Of a stretch of DNA of 64,000 nucleotides, positions 8,807 to 15,923 are shown one piece after another (position 1 is the stretch's first letter; the number at the start of each line of letters is the position of its first letter). The notes under the pieces were generated by a model, which was not told the origin of the DNA, did no database searches, and saw nothing but the letters and a program-made list of their open reading frames with translations. This DNA comes from Bacillota bacterium (GTDB taxonomy: Bacteria > Bacillota > Clostridia > Christensenellales > SZUA-584), in NCBI GenBank assembly GCA_023415795.1, contig JAEZJG010000021.1, positions 41,923 to 105,922 of the forward strand, read 5' to 3'. Both the position numbers and the translations under genes were made by a program.

Positions 8807-10255
8807 TTATCCGTTAAGCGAGGGGCTGTTTATCATAACGGTACCCCGAACCAGCTTTTTAAACGTCAGCACGGCGTATATCGCATACAGCCCCACGTTG
8901 GCCGCCGAAACCACCAGCATAGGCATGCCGCTGACCAGCACCGAATCGGCATAGAGCGTGAACAGCTGCGCGAACAGCGCCGTTAATGAAAATGCCACGG
9001 CAAACGTCAGTGTTGTCATGTCCCGCGTGAACACATATGCCAGCAGCAGGAACACGCAGGCAGGCAGCATATATCTTTCGTGCATTGCATGGGCCAGCAT
9101 ATACACTGAAATGATCAGAAACGCCGCCACATCGAACGTGACCAGCTGCGCGCGCGAACGCCACTGCAGCACTGCCACCGTTGCACATATCAAACCAATA
9201 AATAGAATACCCCAATAGTGGTACGGCATAAACAGAAACACCTGATCCGCCGGAGTCCAATTGGCTCCCAGCAGACCCCACAGGTTAAACGCATTCACCG
9301 TCGCATACTGGTATTCCTCGACCACACCGATATACTTGTGCACAATCCAGTCAGGCTGCTGGCTGCCGGTAAAGGGTATCACGCCCGCTGCAACCACCGC
9401 CGCCAGAATCGCCCCTGAGGTCAGCAGCTTGAGCGTCTCCCTCTCCACCCTGCCCTTTTTGAACAGCGCGTAAATATACGTCAGCCCCACCACAGGCGCC
9501 AGCATGATGGCCTGCGGCTTGAGCAACAGAGCCACAGCAAAGAATACCGCGCCCAGCATCGTATTTTCCTTGCGCAGATAGTAGAGGCACAGCACGATGA
9601 ACAGTATGAACACCATGTCGATCTGTCCCCATACGCTGCTGTTGAAGAACAACGCCGGATTGAACAGCAGAAACGCGCTGCACATGAGTCCAAAAGTGCG
9701 CCCCATCTGCTTAACCGCAACTTTGTATACAAACAACGCCAGCACCACCTCGGCGATGATGGACGGCAGCTTGATGATGAGCGTAAACAGCACAGATCCC
9801 GCGTCGATGCCCAGCATGTCCCTTAACCCGCCAAGAACATACAATACGTACATATAACCCGGCGGGTAGTCGCAGAATATGCCGGACGAATAAAAGCCAG
9901 ACAGCCCGTGTTCGTAAACGCCGATTGCCCAGCCCTTAAAGCAAGCGATATCCGTTGTGTAACCCTCAAAGGCCAGCGCTGCGATAACACGAAGCATAAC
10001 CGCCACCGCAGCCATCAGCACAAACACCGACCATACGCGCCCGGCCCCGTCGTCCACGCCGCTGCTGCGTACGCCCAGCAGCACCGCCACGATAATGAAC
10101 AGCACTGCCATGATGACGGTGAGCACCGTCGCCAGCATAGTCGCCCCCACAGTCGCGTTCGATGGTTTAAATGCCTCATCTGCTGCAAACGCCACAGCGG
10201 GCAGCGCGGCCACCAATATCACAACCAATAACAAAATAATGATCTTGCGCATCAT
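8807..10255 (-). CDS. GT-C type membrane glycosyltransferase, probable polyprenyl-phosphate-sugar dependent
   Basis: A 482-residue protein with a cleavable-looking signal segment (MMRKIIILLLVVILVAALPA..AFA) and about ten further hydrophobic helices. The stretch AFEGYTTDIACFKGWAIGVYEHG followed by DYPPGYMYVLYVLGG matches the acidic loop and YPPGY motif of GT-C mannosyltransferase-like families (GT39/GT87 relatives). The start overlaps the yraN stop by four bases (ATGA), so it is tied to the housekeeping operon. The PMT gene follows after 15 bases. The likely role is addition of a sugar, perhaps mannose, to a surface glycan or protein; the acceptor cannot be read from the sequence. Confidence 0.75.
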   Translation of the reverse strand: MMRKIIILLLVVILVAALPAVAFAADEAFKPSNATVGATMLATVLTVIMAVLFIIVAVLLGVRSSGVDDGAGRVWSVFVLMAAVAVMLRVIAALAFEGYTTDIACFKGWAIGVYEHGLSGFYSSGIFCDYPPGYMYVLYVLGGLRDMLGIDAGSVLFTLIIKLPSIIAEVVLALFVYKVAVKQMGRTFGLMCSAFLLFNPALFFNSSVWGQIDMVFILFIVLCLYYLRKENTMLGAVFFAVALLLKPQAIMLAPVVGLTYIYALFKKGRVERETLKLLTSGAILAAVVAAGVIPFTGSQQPDWIVHKYIGVVEEYQYATVNAFNLWGLLGANWTPADQVFLFMPYHYWGILFIGLICATVAVLQWRSRAQLVTFDVAAFLIISVYMLAHAMHERYMLPACVFLLLAYVFTRDMTTLTFAVAFSLTALFAQLFTLYADSVLVSGMPMLVVSAANVGLYAIYAVLTFKKLVRGTVMINSPSLNG

Positions 10256-10614
10256 ACTCCAGCGGGCTCCGTAAACTCAAAAGCATTCTTAATATGGCTT
10301 ATATTTCCGCCCGTAACCTCTATTATATCAAATCTCAATGTTTCATCAATGATTTTATTTTTATAAGCATAATCGAGAGCCGCCCGGCATATGCGCCGCT
10401 GCTTGACTGCAGTCACCGCCTCTGCCCCCGTGCCAAAGCCTGCGCCTGAACGCGTTTTTACCTCACAGAAAACCGTTGCCCCATCCTGCCGGAATATGAT
10501 GTCCACCTCACCGCCGCGCACATAGTGGTTGCGCGCCAATATCACGCCGCCAGATTGCTCGATATAACGAGCGGCAATATCCTCGCCCGCGTTACCACGG
10601 CTGCGCGTGTTCAT
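10252..10614 (-). CDS. yraN: YraN family (UPF0102) endonuclease-like protein
   Basis: The 120-residue protein begins RGNAGEDIAARYIEQ and has the PD-(D/E)XK-like core GGEVDIIFRQDG..VFCEVKTRSG, where Asp, Glu and Lys would bind metal. The family is widely conserved, resembles Holliday-junction resolvases, and its cellular role is not settled. It overlaps the rnhB stop by four bases and the downstream glycosyltransferase start by four bases, so it lies inside one tightly coupled transcript. The rnhB-yraN pairing is classical. Confidence 0.9.
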   Translation of the reverse strand: MNTRSRGNAGEDIAARYIEQSGGVILARNHYVRGGEVDIIFRQDGATVFCEVKTRSGAGFGTGAEAVTAVKQRRICRAALDYAYKNKIIDETLRFDIIEVTGGNISHIKNAFEFTEPAGV

Positions 10615-11243
10615 ACGCCAAAGCCGGACAGAAACGAACGGCGGTGTATGGCGCAGGGGCCCTGCTCCCGAATGGATTCAGCATGCGCCTTGGTGCCGTA
10701 ACCCTTGTGCTGCGCAAAGCCGTATCCGGGGTATACACACGAGTATCCGCACATCAGCCTGTCCCGCGTGACCTTGGCAATCACCGAGGCCGCCGCAATG
10801 CTGTACACCTTCGCGTCACCGCCCACCAAATCCTCGTAGGAAAACGGTATGTCCAAGCCGCCGATGCGGTCGCAGAACACATGCTGCGGCTTCACCGACA
10901 GTGCGCCCAGCGCACCCGCAAACGCACGCTTTGCCGCGTTCAGTATGTTGATTTCATCGATGACACGGTTGTCCACAATGCAGACCGCCCAGCAAACCGC
11001 TTGCCGTGTGATCTCGTCGTACAACGCGGCCCGCTTCTTCTCCGACAGCTTCTTAGAATCATCCACGCCGGGTATCAGGCAATCGGGCGGCATCACCACC
11101 GCCGCAGCCACACACGGCCCCGCCAGCGGTCCGCGCCCTGCCTCGTCCACCCCCGCCACCAGCTTCCCCGCATCCCAGAAAGGCCGTTCAAACGCGGTCA
11201 TCGCCGTCAGGCGTTCCATCTCCTGTGCTTCGCTGCGCTTCAT
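10611..11243 (-). CDS. rnhB: Ribonuclease HII
   Basis: RNase HII removes ribonucleotides from DNA and RNA primers. The catalytic motif GVDEAGRGPLAGP is followed by VDDSKKLSEKKR and the SVIAKVTRDRLM motif with the third acidic partner, then YGFAQHKGYGTKAH. The start is uncertain. ATG at 11243 (MKRSEAQEMERL) fits the usual N-terminal length; it overlaps the end of rbgA by 56 bases. A longer frame back to 11324 runs deep inside rbgA and lacks family similarity. ATG at 11216 is another option with an AGGAG directly before it. Confidence 0.93.
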   Translation of the reverse strand: MKRSEAQEMERLTAMTAFERPFWDAGKLVAGVDEAGRGPLAGPCVAAAVVMPPDCLIPGVDDSKKLSEKKRAALYDEITRQAVCWAVCIVDNRVIDEINILNAAKRAFAGALGALSVKPQHVFCDRIGGLDIPFSYEDLVGGDAKVYSIAAASVIAKVTRDRLMCGYSCVYPGYGFAQHKGYGTKAHAESIREQGPCAIHRRSFLSGFGV

Positions 11244-12078
11244 CGCCACATCGCTCGAGCGTAATGCGCCCCAGCTTCCCTCCCCGATATTCGTCCAGCA
11301 GCGCCCGTGCGCCGCGCTGATCATCTATTTCGCCCTGCTTGAGCAAGAACCCTCTCTTGCGGCATATATCTTCCAGAACGCGCCGCTCGTCCAAGTCTTC
11401 TTCTACGCCGTACCGCCCCTTGAGCGCTCCGGGAGCCGCTTGCCGCAGCAGCGCGACCAGCTTACCCGCCAGTGCCACCTCGTCCAGCACCTCACTGCGC
11501 AGCGAGCCCAGCGCGGCGATGCGCTCCGCCGCGTCGGGCGGCTCAATCTTGGGCCACAGCAGACCGGGTGAATCCAGCAGCTCCAGCGTGTCGGACAGCC
11601 GCACCCATTGCAAACCGCGCGTTACGCCCGGCTTGTCGCCCTCCTTCGCGCTTTTCTGACCCACCAGCCGATTGATGATGGCAGACTTGCCCACGTTGGG
11701 GATCCCCGCGATCAGCACTCGCACCGTTTTACGAGCGCCCTTTTCGGCATACCGCTGCACCACAGGCGCAGCTGCCTCGCGTATTGCCGACACCAGTTTT
11801 CCCGGCTTGTCCTTCGTCGCGCTGAAAGACATCGCGTGTCCGAACTGCCGTTTATAATATTCCGTCCATTTCTTCGTCTGCTCCGGATCGGCAAGGTCGC
11901 TCTTATTCAGCAGTATGATGCATGCCTTACCGGACAGCTGTTCCTTCAAATCCGGACTTAGCGTGCTCAAGGGCGCGCGCGCATCCACCGCGATCACCGC
12001 TACGCTGATCAGCTTAAGCTTCTCCGCAATCTGGCGCTTTGCCTTGGCCATATGCCCCGGATACCAATGTATCTCCAA
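11188..12078 (-). CDS. rbgA: Ribosome biogenesis GTPase RbgA (YlqF)
   Basis: RbgA is a circularly permuted GTPase that acts late in 50S subunit assembly in Bacillota. The sequence starts EIHWYPGHMAKAKRQI, the family hallmark, with G4 NKSDLAD ahead of G1 GIPNVGKSAIINRL and G3 DSPGLLWPK, which shows the permuted order. The start is taken as TTG at 12078, with AGGGAGGG about ten bases upstream; no ATG or GTG lies near. The longer frame to 12402 runs through rplS and is rejected. At 296 residues the length is normal. Position next to rplS and rnhB is conserved. Confidence 0.93.
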   Translation of the reverse strand: MEIHWYPGHMAKAKRQIAEKLKLISVAVIAVDARAPLSTLSPDLKEQLSGKACIILLNKSDLADPEQTKKWTEYYKRQFGHAMSFSATKDKPGKLVSAIREAAAPVVQRYAEKGARKTVRVLIAGIPNVGKSAIINRLVGQKSAKEGDKPGVTRGLQWVRLSDTLELLDSPGLLWPKIEPPDAAERIAALGSLRSEVLDEVALAGKLVALLRQAAPGALKGRYGVEEDLDERRVLEDICRKRGFLLKQGEIDDQRGARALLDEYRGGKLGRITLERCGDEAQRSTGDGTPDGDDRV

Positions 12079-12165
12079 TACTCCAACCCTCCCTGCGCTC
12101 AACCACCTGAGCGCCTCATCCTCTCCTATGATATACAATTTCTCAGCTGTTTTCCAGCAAAATAA

Positions 12166-12191
12166 AAAGAAGCCGTGTTTCCGGCTTCTTT
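12166..12191 (-). terminator. Intrinsic terminator downstream of rplS
   Basis: A perfect 10-base-pair stem (AAAGAAGCCG / CGGCTTCTTT) with a six-base loop is followed on the minus strand by TTTTATTTTG. It separates rplS from rbgA, so rplS may be largely its own transcript, with read-through feeding rbgA and the genes after it. Confidence 0.75.
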
Positions 12192-12199
12192 CGTGGTTA

Positions 12200-12544
12200 T
12201 TACCGTTTTTCTTTGAGCTTCGCAGCTTTGCCCTGACGATCGCGCAGGTAGTAAAGCTTTGCGCGGCGCACTTTGTTGGTACGCAGCTTCTCGATGCTCG
12301 AAATTTTGGGCGAGTGGATGGGGAACGTCCGCTCGACACCGATGCCGAACGAAACGCGGCGTACGGTGATGGTCTCGGAAAGACCGGTGCCCCGACGCGC
12401 AATCACATATCCCTCAAAACCCTGCAGACGCTCTCTCGTACCCTCGATAACCTTCACGAAAACCTTGACGGTGTCGCCGATTTTGATCACGGGCAGATCG
12501 GTGCGCATCTGTTCCTTTTCGATGGCTCTGATGATCTGATTCAT
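12200..12544 (-). CDS. rplS: 50S ribosomal protein L19
   Basis: The 114-residue sequence matches L19 throughout: DTVKVFVKVIEGTRERLQ, FEGYVIARRGTG, TITVRRVSFGIGVERTFP, SPKISSIEKLRTNKVRRAKL and YYLRDRQGKAAKLKEKR. L19 sits at the interface of the ribosomal subunits. GGGAGGAGG precedes the ATG at 12544. The gene has a strong upstream promoter (12662-12690) and a terminator after it. It is followed by rbgA on the same strand, the usual arrangement, since RbgA assembles the subunit that contains L19. Confidence 0.97.
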   Translation of the reverse strand: MNQIIRAIEKEQMRTDLPVIKIGDTVKVFVKVIEGTRERLQGFEGYVIARRGTGLSETITVRRVSFGIGVERTFPIHSPKISSIEKLRTNKVRRAKLYYLRDRQGKAAKLKEKR

Positions 12545-12661
12545 TTGCTGATTCCTCCTCCCATTTCAGGCGTTCATAACCGTATTGATATTGCCGGTGC
12601 TAAAGCAAAAACTGCTTGACCGAGCTTCACGGAAAGCGGACCACCCTAAATCAACTTTAGA

Positions 12662-12690
12662 AGTATAACACAGGGGCGAATACGTGACAA
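12662..12690 (-). promoter_or_regulatory. Promoter for rplS
   Basis: On the minus strand TTGTCA (12690-12685) and TATACT (12667-12662) are separated by exactly 17 bases. The leader to the rplS ATG is about 110 bases and could hold an L19 autoregulatory element, but no known leader consensus was recognised in it. Confidence 0.6.
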
Positions 12691-12822
12691 GACTCAAAAA
12701 ATTGTTTTTGGCCGATCTGTGGCGTTTTTTTGCCGAATTTAAACCAAATCAAGGACATTGCGACACAAAGGCCATGTTTTCTTGCCATTCATTATAACAC
12801 ATTCGCCGTCCCTGCGCCTATA

Positions 12823-12851
12823 TTGACTTCGAATTTGGTTTATGCTTTAAT
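12823..12851 (+). promoter_or_regulatory. Promoter for the ECF S-component / kinase pair
   Basis: TTGACT (12823-12828) and TTTAAT (12846-12851) are 17 bases apart. Transcription would begin near 12858, which leaves a leader of about 140 bases before the ATG at 13001. The leader is strongly structured and is listed separately. Confidence 0.5.
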
Positions 12852-12857
12852 AGGCTT

Positions 12858-12985
12858 GTCGCGAAACAGCCCGTACGAAGCGGAAAAAAGCGTATTCGCG
12901 GCGATAACAGCAAACTTCCGCGCGATACCATGAAGGTATGTGCTTTGTGTCAGGCAAAGCAACGCATTCAGCGGTATTTTTTATT
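12858..12985 (+). promoter_or_regulatory. Structured 5' leader, possible orphan riboswitch
   Basis: Three potential stems follow the predicted transcription start. The first pairs GTCGCGAA (12858-12865) with TTCGCGGC (12895-12902) and encloses a smaller TACG/CGTA pairing. The second is ATACC/GGTAT (12925-12939). The third is GCTTTG/CAAAGC (12942-12960). A T-rich run (12976-12984) then precedes the GGAGG ribosome site. It does not match the TPP, FMN, cobalamin, THF or preQ1 consensus sequences that I can recall. The position, just before an ECF S component, is typical for a vitamin- or nucleobase-sensing riboswitch. Pairing was judged by eye only. Confidence 0.35.
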
Positions 12986-13000
12986 TGGAGGAATTCATAG

Positions 13001-13546
13001 ATGCACTTTTCGAAGACGAAGAAGATGGTGCTGTCCGCCATGTTTCTCGCGCTGGGCATACTGCTGCCTATGCTGGTGGGACACCTGATCCCGATGGGCT
13101 GGATTCTGCTGCCGATGCATGTTCCGGTGCTGCTGTGCGGATTCATCTGCGGCGGACCATGGGGTCTGCTGGTGGGTGCGGTCGCGCCGCTGCTCTCCAG
13201 CGCAATCACCGGCATGCCGGGGCTTTACCCCACCGCTGCCGCCATGGCTTTTGAGCTGGCCGCCTACGGTCTGCTGGCGGGTCTGTTCTACAAGCTCTTC
13301 CCCAAGAAAATCGGCTTTATCTTCGTATCGCTGATACTCGCAATGGTCGGCGGGCGCATCGTTTGGAGCCTTGTGAGCCTCGTGCTGTATGGCATAGCGG
13401 GCACGGCCTTCACCTGGGGCGACATTCTAGGCGGTGCAATCGTCATGGTATTCCCCGGCATTATCATTCAGCTGGTACTGATCCCTGCCATCATGATCGC
13501 GCTGCAGCTCACACAGAAAAAAAAGGCGGAGTTCATCGCTGCATGA
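13001..13546 (+). CDS. ECF transporter S component (substrate-binding membrane subunit)
   Basis: A 181-residue protein with five or six membrane helices and the pattern of ECF S components: MVLSAMFLALGILLP near the N-terminus (the small-residue helix that contacts EcfT), then LPMHVPVLLCGFICGGPWG, GLYPTAAAMAFELAAYG and a Lys-rich tail. S components bind a vitamin or related micronutrient and dock onto a shared EcfA-EcfA'-EcfT module, which is not encoded here. The gene overlaps the following kinase by four bases (ATGA), which ties its substrate to something that can be phosphorylated. GGAGG lies eight bases before the ATG. The substrate is not identifiable by motif. Confidence 0.8.
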   Translation: MHFSKTKKMVLSAMFLALGILLPMLVGHLIPMGWILLPMHVPVLLCGFICGGPWGLLVGAVAPLLSSAITGMPGLYPTAAAMAFELAAYGLLAGLFYKLFPKKIGFIFVSLILAMVGGRIVWSLVSLVLYGIAGTAFTWGDILGGAIVMVFPGIIIQLVLIPAIMIALQLTQKKKAEFIAA

Positions 13547-14619
13547 AGCAAATACTGCTTGCCCACATACATCAATATCCGCTGATGCAGCCCACTGATA
13601 TGGTGAAGCTGCTGTATCAGAGCGAGTTTGCGGGCGGGCACATGATAACCGACCCCGAGCAGTGTCTCTCGCGCCTTGTGGACGAGAGCCGCGGCGCTGC
13701 GCCGCGCGCCGTTGCCCATGCCTTTGAGCCCATCGGCGGCGGGCTGTGCCGCCTGCATCTGGGTGCATTGACCGCGCTGGGCATTACGCCGCAGACGCTG
13801 AACCGGTTGTTTATTGCCACCGCGAATATTGTCACCGGGTCGGCAGAGCGCTTTGCCGCAATGCTGGACGCGTTCTTGGACTGGTGCCGCAGTGGCGAGC
13901 TGCCCTGTGATTTTGCGGCTGCGGAACGCTACGTGCGGTATTACCGCGCACAGGGCTGCCCGCCCGTGTCTCACAGCAACGCCTACCGCGCCGCCTACGC
14001 CCCCGCCTACCGGGTGGTGAAAGCAGCATACTGCCCCTACCTCGAGGTGTTCCGCCGCATCGACGCGCTGCTTAACAAAAAGTCTGCCGTAACCGTTGCG
14101 ATAGAAGGCAACAGCGGTGCGGGCAAAAGCACGCTGGCTGCGCTGCTTGCGGAGGTATACGACTGCAACGTGTTCCACACTGACGACTACTTTTTGCCGC
14201 CGGTACGCAAAACCGCGCAAAGGCTTGCGGAGCCGGGTGGCAATGTGGACTATGAACGCCTGCAAAGCGAGGTAGCCGAAGGTATTAGGAATGGCGGCTC
14301 CATCACATACCGCCGCTACGACTGTCAAACCGGCAAAATGGGCGAATCAATCACAGCGCCGCCTGCACGTCTCAGTGTGGTTGAAGGCGTGTACAGCCTG
14401 CACCCGGCATTGGGTCTTGCATACGACCTGGCGGTTTTTTTGAAGGCAGAGGGCGCGGCTCAGCAGCAGCGCATCCGTTTGCGCAGCGGCGATGCCATGC
14501 TAAAACGCTTCATCAACGAATGGATACCGCTGGAGAATCGCTACTTCGAGGCTTATAAAATTGAACAAAAATGCGATTTCAAATTTCTGCTTGACGAAAA
14601 TATGGAGGCGTGCATATAA
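13543..14619 (+). CDS. Two-domain P-loop kinase (uridine kinase-like) with uncharacterised N-terminal domain
   Basis: Residues ~1-180 form an uncharacterised helical domain (MKQILLAHIHQYPLMQPTDM, YQSEFAGGHMI, HLGALTALGITPQTL, PVSHSNAYRAAYAPAYRVV). Residues ~185-358 form a uridine kinase/phosphoribulokinase-like domain with Walker A VAIEGNSGAGKSTLA, substrate-contact HTDDYFLPP, the pattern GNVDYERL, and VVEGVYSLHP. The late RIRLRSGDAMLKRFINEWIP resembles the lid of these kinases. The product probably phosphorylates a small imported molecule, perhaps a nucleoside or a vitamin, trapping it in the cell; this is inference from the four-base overlap with the S component. The start is ATG 13543, and longer upstream frames lie inside the transporter gene. 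Confidence 0.75.
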   Translation: MKQILLAHIHQYPLMQPTDMVKLLYQSEFAGGHMITDPEQCLSRLVDESRGAAPRAVAHAFEPIGGGLCRLHLGALTALGITPQTLNRLFIATANIVTGSAERFAAMLDAFLDWCRSGELPCDFAAAERYVRYYRAQGCPPVSHSNAYRAAYAPAYRVVKAAYCPYLEVFRRIDALLNKKSAVTVAIEGNSGAGKSTLAALLAEVYDCNVFHTDDYFLPPVRKTAQRLAEPGGNVDYERLQSEVAEGIRNGGSITYRRYDCQTGKMGESITAPPARLSVVEGVYSLHPALGLAYDLAVFLKAEGAAQQQRIRLRSGDAMLKRFINEWIPLENRYFEAYKIEQKCDFKFLLDENMEACI

Positions 14620-14620
14620 T
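14591..14620 (+). promoter_or_regulatory. Promoter for the aromatic amino acid operon
   Basis: TTGACG (14591-14596) and a consensus TATAAT (14615-14620) are separated by 18 bases. The promoter overlaps the 3' end of the kinase gene (its stop is 14617-14619). Transcription would start near 14627, so the leader peptide, the attenuator and the whole aro operon lie on one RNA. Confidence 0.65.
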
Positions 14621-14689
14621 AAACTTAACCAAAAGCACCCAAGCGGCGTCTATCGTTGTAAGGGCATTGTGAAATCAAGGAGCGCGCTG

Positions 14690-14809
14690 ATGAACGGCTG
14701 TTTATCCGCAAAACTGTATTTTACGTTTAGAAACCCGGGCTATTATTATAGCTTCGGGTATTTCTCGTTAAATCAGAATAAGCGGACAACGGCAGAATGG
14801 GCGGCTTAA
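14690..14809 (+). CDS. Tyr/Phe-rich leader peptide of the aro operon (attenuator)
   Basis: A 39-codon frame begins with ATG at 14690, with AAGGAG seven bases upstream, and ends with TAA at 14807-14809. Residues 10-25 read YFTFRNPGYYYSFGYF: nine of sixteen are Tyr or Phe, including three Tyr codons in a row (14741-14749). This matches the design of leader peptides that sense charged tRNA in Phe, Trp and His operons. The Tyr codons lie inside a potential hairpin (GAAACCCG 14730-14737 with CGGGTATTTC 14755-14764), so a ribosome stalled there would alter folding of the RNA that ends in the terminator at 14847-14880. The stop is 37 bases before that hairpin. It is not a known protein. Confidence 0.75.
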   Translation: MNGCLSAKLYFTFRNPGYYYSFGYFSLNQNKRTTAEWAA

Positions 14810-14812
14810 TAC

Positions 14813-14829
14813 ATACGCACACGGCGTAT
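14813..14829 (+). promoter_or_regulatory. Stem between leader peptide and terminator
   Basis: ATACGC and GCGTAT form a perfect six-base-pair stem with a five-base loop, between the leader peptide stop and the terminator hairpin. It may be part of the alternative folds of the attenuator. The exact antiterminator pairing was not resolved by eye. Confidence 0.35.
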
Positions 14830-14846
14830 CGATATATGCAGATAAT

Positions 14847-14880
14847 GGGAGCTCATCACCGGGCTCCCTTTTTGATTTAT
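14847..14880 (+). terminator. Attenuator terminator upstream of aroF
   Basis: GGGAGC (14847-14852) pairs with GCTCCC (14863-14868) across a ten-base loop, followed by TTTTTGATTTATTTTT. It lies upstream of aroF and downstream of its promoter, so it must be bypassed for the operon to be expressed. Together with the Tyr/Phe-rich leader peptide it suggests transcription attenuation. Confidence 0.7.
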
Positions 14881-14904
14881 TTTTAAACAGGAGGACACTA
14901 AACG

Positions 14905-15921
14905 ATGATTGTTATCTTAAAGCCTCACGCGGATGCCGCCAAGGTAGACAGCCTGATCAAATCGCTGGAAACGGACTTTGGTCTTGAGGTGCAGCGCATG
15001 GACGGCGTGAACTACTCGATACTGGGGCTCATCGGCGATACCACATCGCTGGACATGGAACCAATACAGGATCACGACACGGTGCGCAAGGTGATGCGCG
15101 TGCAGGAGCCGTACAAAAAGGTGAACCGCGCATTTCATCCGGACCCCACCACCGTTGTGGGGAACGGCTTTACCATTGGCGGACAGCAGCTGGCGGTGAT
15201 GGCAGGCCCTTGCTCCGTAGAAGACGAGGAGCAGATCGTCTCCGTCGCTAAGGCAGTGAAGGCGGCAGGCGCCAACTTCCTGCGCGGCGGTGCGTTCAAG
15301 CCGCGTACCAGCCCGTACCGCTTTCAGGGTCTCGGCAAGGAGGGGCTGGAATATCTGCTGACGGCAAAGCGGGAAACCGGGCTGCCCATCGTTTCCGAAA
15401 TCATCAGCACACAGGACATTGATCTGTTCGTGGACATGGTGGACGTGATACAGGTGGGTGCGCGCAACATGCAAAACTTTGTGCTTTTGAAGGAGCTGGG
15501 CAAAACGCAGAAGCCTGTGCTGCTAAAACGCGGCCTGTCCGCCACCATTGAGGAATGGCTGATGAGCGCTGAGTACATCGCGGCGGGCGGCAACCCCAAC
15601 GTAATACTGTGCGAGCGTGGGATCCGCACGTTCGAAACGCAGACACGCAACACGCTGGACATCTCTGCTGTCCCCGTTATTAAGCGGCAGAGCCATCTGC
15701 CCGTGATCGTAGACCCCAGCCACGCCACCGGGTTGTGGTGGGCAGTGGAGCCGCTGGCCGTTGCATCTGTGTGCGCCGGGGCGGACGGCGTGATGATCGA
15801 GGTGCATGAGAACCCCGCGGCGGCGCTGTCAGACGGTAAACAGTCTTTGCTGCCCGAAACGTTCTGCGGCGTTATGGAGAAGCTCAAAGGCGCGGCGGCG
15901 CTGATGGGCCGGACGGTGTAG
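14905..15921 (+). CDS. aroF: 3-deoxy-7-phosphoheptulonate synthase (DAHP synthase, type I beta)
   Basis: This is the first enzyme of the shikimate pathway, condensing phosphoenolpyruvate with erythrose 4-phosphate. Residues 1-70 form the ferredoxin-like regulatory domain of Thermotoga-type enzymes (MIVILKPHADAAKVDSLIK), which senses Tyr or Phe in that family. The TIM barrel follows with MAGPCSVE, LRGGAFKPRTSPYRFQGLG, VGARNMQNFVLLKELG, ILCERGIRTFE and IVDPSHATG. The length of 338 residues is usual. AGGAGG lies nine bases before the ATG. The gene is first in the operon and lies behind an attenuator, so both transcription and enzyme activity are probably under end-product control. Confidence 0.95.
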   Translation: MIVILKPHADAAKVDSLIKSLETDFGLEVQRMDGVNYSILGLIGDTTSLDMEPIQDHDTVRKVMRVQEPYKKVNRAFHPDPTTVVGNGFTIGGQQLAVMAGPCSVEDEEQIVSVAKAVKAAGANFLRGGAFKPRTSPYRFQGLGKEGLEYLLTAKRETGLPIVSEIISTQDIDLFVDMVDVIQVGARNMQNFVLLKELGKTQKPVLLKRGLSATIEEWLMSAEYIAAGGNPNVILCERGIRTFETQTRNTLDISAVPVIKRQSHLPVIVDPSHATGLWWAVEPLAVASVCAGADGVMIEVHENPAAALSDGKQSLLPETFCGVMEKLKGAAALMGRTV

Positions 15922-15923
15922 CC

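Noticed and set aside
8807..10255. Signal peptide as evidence for a secreted protein
   Set aside because: The N-terminal segment is followed by many membrane helices and the YPPGY motif, so it is read as a membrane glycosyltransferase with a first helix or cleaved signal.
12545..12661. Known L19 leader element before rplS
   Set aside because: A leader exists, but I could not match a defined consensus, so it is only mentioned with the promoter.
12858..12985. THF, preQ1, FMN or TPP riboswitch before the S component
   Set aside because: None of the conserved core sequences that I know for these classes is present; only generic stems are seen.
13543..14619. Queuosine salvage enzyme (QueK-like) paired with the S component
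   Set aside because: QueK is a nucleoside hydrolase, whereas this protein has a clear P-loop kinase fold; the substrate is left open.
14561..14689. Upstream extension of the aromatic leader peptide
   Set aside because: It begins within the kinase gene and upstream of the predicted transcription start; ATG 14690 has a proper AAGGAG.
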